Assembly: GCA_019694675.1 (NCBI GenBank)
Contig: JAIBBK010000004.1
Coordinates: 62,001 to 126,000 of the forward strand
DNA length: 64,000 nucleotides
Reading direction: 5' to 3'
Source: Ignavibacteria bacterium
GTDB lineage: Bacteria; Bacteroidota; Ignavibacteria; Tepidaquicellales; Tepidaquicellaceae
The notes beneath the pieces were generated by a model. That model was not told the DNA's origin, did not search any database, and saw nothing but the letters and a program-made list of their open reading frames with translations. Below, piece by piece: positions 61,085 through 64,000 of this stretch. A program made the position numbers and the translations under genes. The first letter of the stretch is position 1. Every line of letters begins with the position of its first letter.

Positions 61085-61162
61085 TCTGCAAATGCCGGAC
61101 TGCCTTTGGTCACACAATTACGCCGGTAAAAGGATTCCATCTGTTTGCCAATGATGCCTGTA

Positions 61163-61684
61163 TCAGTCTTTATGAGGGTTCAGGCGGATCTTCAGGCCGC
61201 TCCCGTCTTCGTGATTATAGTATGTTCCGGGCTCTGCCCCTGCTTTCTGAAGGGCTCGAAGGGAGTTCTTATTTTCAGGATTCGCCGTAGCTATAAGCAT
61301 CATGCCGGATTCCGAAGCATATCGCCGGACCTCCTGTATCACTTCGGGCATGATCCCTTTTCCCCAATGTTCCTTCCGCAACATGTAAACGATCTCAAGC
61401 TCGGCTTCTTCAGTCATGTCCGTTTGCTTCAGTTCAAAGTGCCCGGCATAACAGCCGCCGATTCTTATTGCCCAAATCTCGAATCTTCTCGGCAGAAGAC
61501 CGCCGTTATAGATCCCGAAGACTTTGTCAAACAGCGCATAGGCCTCAACACGGCTCTCCACCTTTCCTCCCATGTACCTGTTGATCTCCTTGTCGGTAAA
61601 GAGATCTGCAAACTCTTCCCTGTCCGCCTCCTCATATTTTCTCAGAAGACACCTGGTGGTTGTAATCTCCGTACTGTTGAACAC
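61163..61684 (-). CDS. GNAT-family N-acetyltransferase (RimJ/RimL type)
   Basis: 173 residues. Start MFNSTEITTTRCLLRKYEEA as in RimJ/RimL-like proteins ('T.R..LR'). Acetyl-CoA motif IVYMLRKEHWGKGIMPEVIQ with R-x-x-x-x-G-K-G. C-terminal ANPENKNSLRALQKAGAEP is the typical 'N..S..ll.k.GF' strand-helix. The acceptor could be a protein N-terminus, a small molecule or an antibiotic and cannot be told. Stands 28 nt downstream of the small secreted protein gene on the same strand. Confidence 0.92.
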   Translation of the reverse strand: MFNSTEITTTRCLLRKYEEADREEFADLFTDKEINRYMGGKVESRVEAYALFDKVFGIYNGGLLPRRFEIWAIRIGGCYAGHFELKQTDMTEEAELEIVYMLRKEHWGKGIMPEVIQEVRRYASESGMMLIATANPENKNSLRALQKAGAEPGTYYNHEDGSGLKIRLNPHKD

Positions 61685-61711
61685 TTCAGTGTGTTGTGAT
61701 TCTTCCCTGAT

Positions 61712-62305
61712 CTACTTCAGTGACAGTTCCGGAATGCTGTAAGATGCAACAGCGTCTCTAAGCGAGGACAGATTCCCTTTAAGTCCTGCAATGAACGAGT
61801 CAATATCAGGTCCGTAAGCCCTTTCGCTTACACCAAACAGAACGACCATGTCTCTTCCTTCGCTGTCCTTGACCTGTTTGTATCTGTAAACATTTCTTTC
61901 AACTATGCCCGGAGAGTCTGCCTTGTCAGTAAGAAGGAAATCAAGCAGATACTCACCGTCCTTTGAAAACATGTCATAGTTCACATACGGGTTGGATGAT
62001 TTGAGATTCTTCAGCTTGTCGATCTGCGCATCCATGATCTCCTTTGGCGTGTTCTCAGTAATTACGGCTTCTACCAAGATCATGCTTTTGAAACTCTCAA
62101 CATTGTCTCCTTCCGCAATATACTCCTGCTTGTAGTAATTGCTGTTTGGGTGCGAGCTCCAAGCAAGCCGGAATTCAGCATTTCCGAAATTTACGGCAGG
62201 AAGGCCAAAGTAATCTGTCGCCTGTCCGGAAGCGGTTTGTACAAAAGCAGAACCCGCAATGATCGCAAATACGATGATCGCTGTAACGCGAAGAGTATTG
62301 AACAT
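61712..62305 (-). CDS. Small secreted protein of unknown function
   Basis: 197 residues from the ATG at 62305. An earlier in-frame start adds 24 residues in front of the signal peptide MFNTLRVTAIIVFAIIAGSA (cleavage near SGQA) and is rejected. The mature part is about 170 residues, alpha/beta, with WSSHPNSNYYKQEYIAEGDN, KSMILVEAVITENTPKEIMD, and the FLLTDKADSPGIVERNVYRY stretch. No known motif was recognised. Possibly co-transcribed with the acetyltransferase gene 28 nt downstream. Confidence 0.8.
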   Translation of the reverse strand: MFNTLRVTAIIVFAIIAGSAFVQTASGQATDYFGLPAVNFGNAEFRLAWSSHPNSNYYKQEYIAEGDNVESFKSMILVEAVITENTPKEIMDAQIDKLKNLKSSNPYVNYDMFSKDGEYLLDFLLTDKADSPGIVERNVYRYKQVKDSEGRDMVVLFGVSERAYGPDIDSFIAGLKGNLSSLRDAVASYSIPELSLK

Positions 62306-62415
62306 AAGAGTAGTTTGATTTTCAGGATGTTCAAAATAATTCAACTCGACAGTGTATTCAAGGGAAGGAAGAAGCAACAGTCTGATCTGTCATCTGAAGC
62401 TGAGCGTTCACCGCA

Positions 62416-63897
62416 TCACTTCAGCAAGACCATTTTTCTGCTTTGGGAGAATTCACCCGCTTCAAGCCTGTATATGTAAGTACCGCTCGGGAGACCATTT
62501 GCACTGAAGATCACCGAGTGTATCCCTGCAGGTTTGTTGCCCTCTTCAAGTATGCGGACTTCATTGCCGAGGATATCAAACACACTGAGCTTGACGGCTG
62601 AGCCGGCCGGTAAGTAATAACTGATCGCTGTTTCAGGATTGAAAGGATTCGGAAAATTATCATACAGCATGAAATCTGCCGGAGCAAGGCTTGTCTGAAG
62701 ATCAATTCCCGTAACATTAAGGATGCCCTGCTTCAGAAAAATGTCGGACACAACATTGCCGTTGCGCGATGCCGTAGCTTCATAGTGAACCGTGATCTCA
62801 CCGTTGTGCATGGCCGCTACGGATGAATTTCCTCTGCCAAGATAACTGCCGGTGCTGTCTTCGAATACCAGTATGGGATTAGAGAACGCTCCGTTCTTTC
62901 CGTGAACGAGGAATGTTCCGCGGGGATAAGACGAGTTGCTGTTCTGATATGTTACATACAACCTTCTCTCATCATCCGTATCAATAGCCCTGTAATATGA
63001 CGGCAATCCAACCGCCGGTGTGATCGCAACGGGAGCGCTGAAAGAACCTCCGGCCGGCCGGTTGATCGTGTACAGGCGGTTGTCGCCGGCGCGCCTGTAA
63101 ACAATGTGCAGTACGTTTGCATTGTCAACAGTAACCGAAGGGTAGGAGATGAGGTCGGCCACACCTGTCTGAACTTCCGCAAGTGATCCGCTTTCGCTGT
63201 TGAAATATTTCAGTGTTCCTGTACCTGCCTGATGATTTGTTGTATATGCAATGTGGATCTTCCCCGCGCTGTCAACGGCAACCGAGATGTCATTCTCACT
63301 GCTGGCCTCCGCGGGTCCGAGAGTCAGTTCACTTCCAAGCACGCCGGTGATGTAGTTGTACTTCCTGTAGTATGCATTGTCTTGCCCGGTGACAAAAGTG
63401 AAATAGACAAAGTGAACACTGCTGTCATTCCTGCCAACGGCCATGTAGGGAGTTGCCTTGTTAATCCCTCCCGAAGTTATCCAAACGGAATCTCCGAATC
63501 CGGCTGAAACATTTCGGTTGTTTGTATAAATAAGCTGGAACAGATTTGCTGCATCGCGCCTTTCCCATCCGAGATGAACTTTTCCGGTTCCGTCAAATCC
63601 GATTGTTACATAATTATCATCCGTGCCGTTGTTTGTAACCCTGTAAGGGATCATTTGTCCTGATAAATTATTCCAATAGAAGATCTCCCGCGTTGCGCTG
63701 TTCGTGTGAAACTGTCTTGAGTTTACGAGGTGTATCTTTCCGGCATTATCATATCTGACATAACCTCGGTAGTTGTAGAACTCATCACTTACAACAGTAT
63801 CAGGCGGGAAATTAAGATATGACTGCGACCTCGCGTCATCGATCATTGCCGTTGTCAGCATGAACGCAATGAACATAATTGTTGATCTGTATTTCAT
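62416..63897 (-). CDS. Secreted beta-propeller-like protein with T9SS type A tail
   Basis: 493 residues from the ATG at 63897 (signal peptide MKYRSTIMFIAFMLTTAMID-DARSQ); an ATG eight codons earlier is possible. Residues ~30-390 hold repeated units such as YVRYDNAGKIHLVNSR, TIGFDGTGKVHLGWERRD, SVAVDSAGKIHIAYTTNHQA and SVTVDNANVLHIVYRRAGDN: about six blades of 'D-x-x-G-K-I-H-h-x-Y/W', a repeat seen in sialidase-like propellers. The tail is type A T9SS: LYDNFPNPFNPETAISYYLP, FDILGNEVRILEEGNKPAG, YIYRLEAGEFSQSRKMVLLK. Exported across the outer membrane; ligand unknown. Confidence 0.88.
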   Translation of the reverse strand: MKYRSTIMFIAFMLTTAMIDDARSQSYLNFPPDTVVSDEFYNYRGYVRYDNAGKIHLVNSRQFHTNSATREIFYWNNLSGQMIPYRVTNNGTDDNYVTIGFDGTGKVHLGWERRDAANLFQLIYTNNRNVSAGFGDSVWITSGGINKATPYMAVGRNDSSVHFVYFTFVTGQDNAYYRKYNYITGVLGSELTLGPAEASSENDISVAVDSAGKIHIAYTTNHQAGTGTLKYFNSESGSLAEVQTGVADLISYPSVTVDNANVLHIVYRRAGDNRLYTINRPAGGSFSAPVAITPAVGLPSYYRAIDTDDERRLYVTYQNSNSSYPRGTFLVHGKNGAFSNPILVFEDSTGSYLGRGNSSVAAMHNGEITVHYEATASRNGNVVSDIFLKQGILNVTGIDLQTSLAPADFMLYDNFPNPFNPETAISYYLPAGSAVKLSVFDILGNEVRILEEGNKPAGIHSVIFSANGLPSGTYIYRLEAGEFSQSRKMVLLK

Positions 63898-64000
63898 TTC
63901 AGGTTCAGGTTTGGATTTCATTTGCCGGCATCTTGTACCGGAATTGTCGCCGGAAACAATTCATCAGAATATGCCGCGAATCAATATGAAAAGAAATTCT

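Noticed and set aside
61145..61699. 184-codon plus-strand frame over the acetyltransferase
   Set aside because: Antisense to a clear GNAT gene.

Overview
The window looks like a chromosomal segment of a bacterium from the Bacteroidota/Chlorobiota group, most likely Ignavibacteria or a close uncultured relative. The reasons are several secreted proteins ending in a type A type-IX-secretion tail with the SQNYPNPFNP/NFPNPFNP signature, the ABC-permease/M1-peptidase fusion, YtcJ-like and DUF5683-like proteins, and mostly weak Shine-Dalgarno sites. No rRNA, tRNA, CRISPR array, transposase or phage gene was recognised. Genus cannot be told from the sequence.

Region 1 (1-3200) holds the 5' part of a secreted protein running off the left edge, one complete T9SS-tailed protein, two decayed T9SS tails, and a tandem array of 81-bp palindromic repeats. 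Region 2 (3214-19300) is a minus-strand array of five large secreted proteins. Three are double seven-bladed FG-GAP beta-propellers and two are Asp-box type propellers. All end in the same beta-sandwich plus dockerin-like double calcium-loop module. Four intact genes and one gene relic in the array carry a conserved 65-bp inverted-repeat element 66-81 nt before the start codon; gene relics show that the array has gained and lost members.

Region 3 (19542-26577) contains three intact copies and one broken copy of an uncharacterised helical protein family (conserved SPYFNK motif), a mazEF-type toxin-antitoxin pair, a lipoprotein, and a truncated zinc metallopeptidase. Two more intact copies of the SPYFNK family lie at 40446 and 49897. 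Region 4 (26760-41933) has a T9SS protein, an arylsulfatase with a DoxX-like membrane protein, a DUF5683-like protein, a second copy of the lipoprotein, an ABC ATPase plus permease/M1-peptidase operon, and an amidohydrolase lipoprotein. Region 5 (42003-45612) is a three-gene operon for a Kef-type cation/proton antiporter, its flavodoxin-like oxidoreductase partner and a lipoprotein. Region 6 (45966-53784) has three more dockerin-tailed secreted proteins and one SPYFNK protein. Region 7 (54097-64000) holds a DUF4062-STAND-TPR NTPase, a GT-C type membrane protein, a pseudouridine-degradation pair (psuK-psuG), a class II amidotransferase, a GNAT acetyltransferase, a small secreted protein and a T9SS-tailed propeller.

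Two themes run through the window. First, surface and secreted proteins are built from propellers with one of two interchangeable C-terminal modules: the T9SS type A tail (three intact, two decayed) or the dockerin-like module ending in RP/AP/PQ (eight intact, one decayed). Second, there is much small-scale duplication and decay, with palindromic elements that sit both between and inside genes. The best candidates for undescribed biology are the 65-bp leader element of the array, the SPYFNK family, and the coding-tolerant palindromic inserts.
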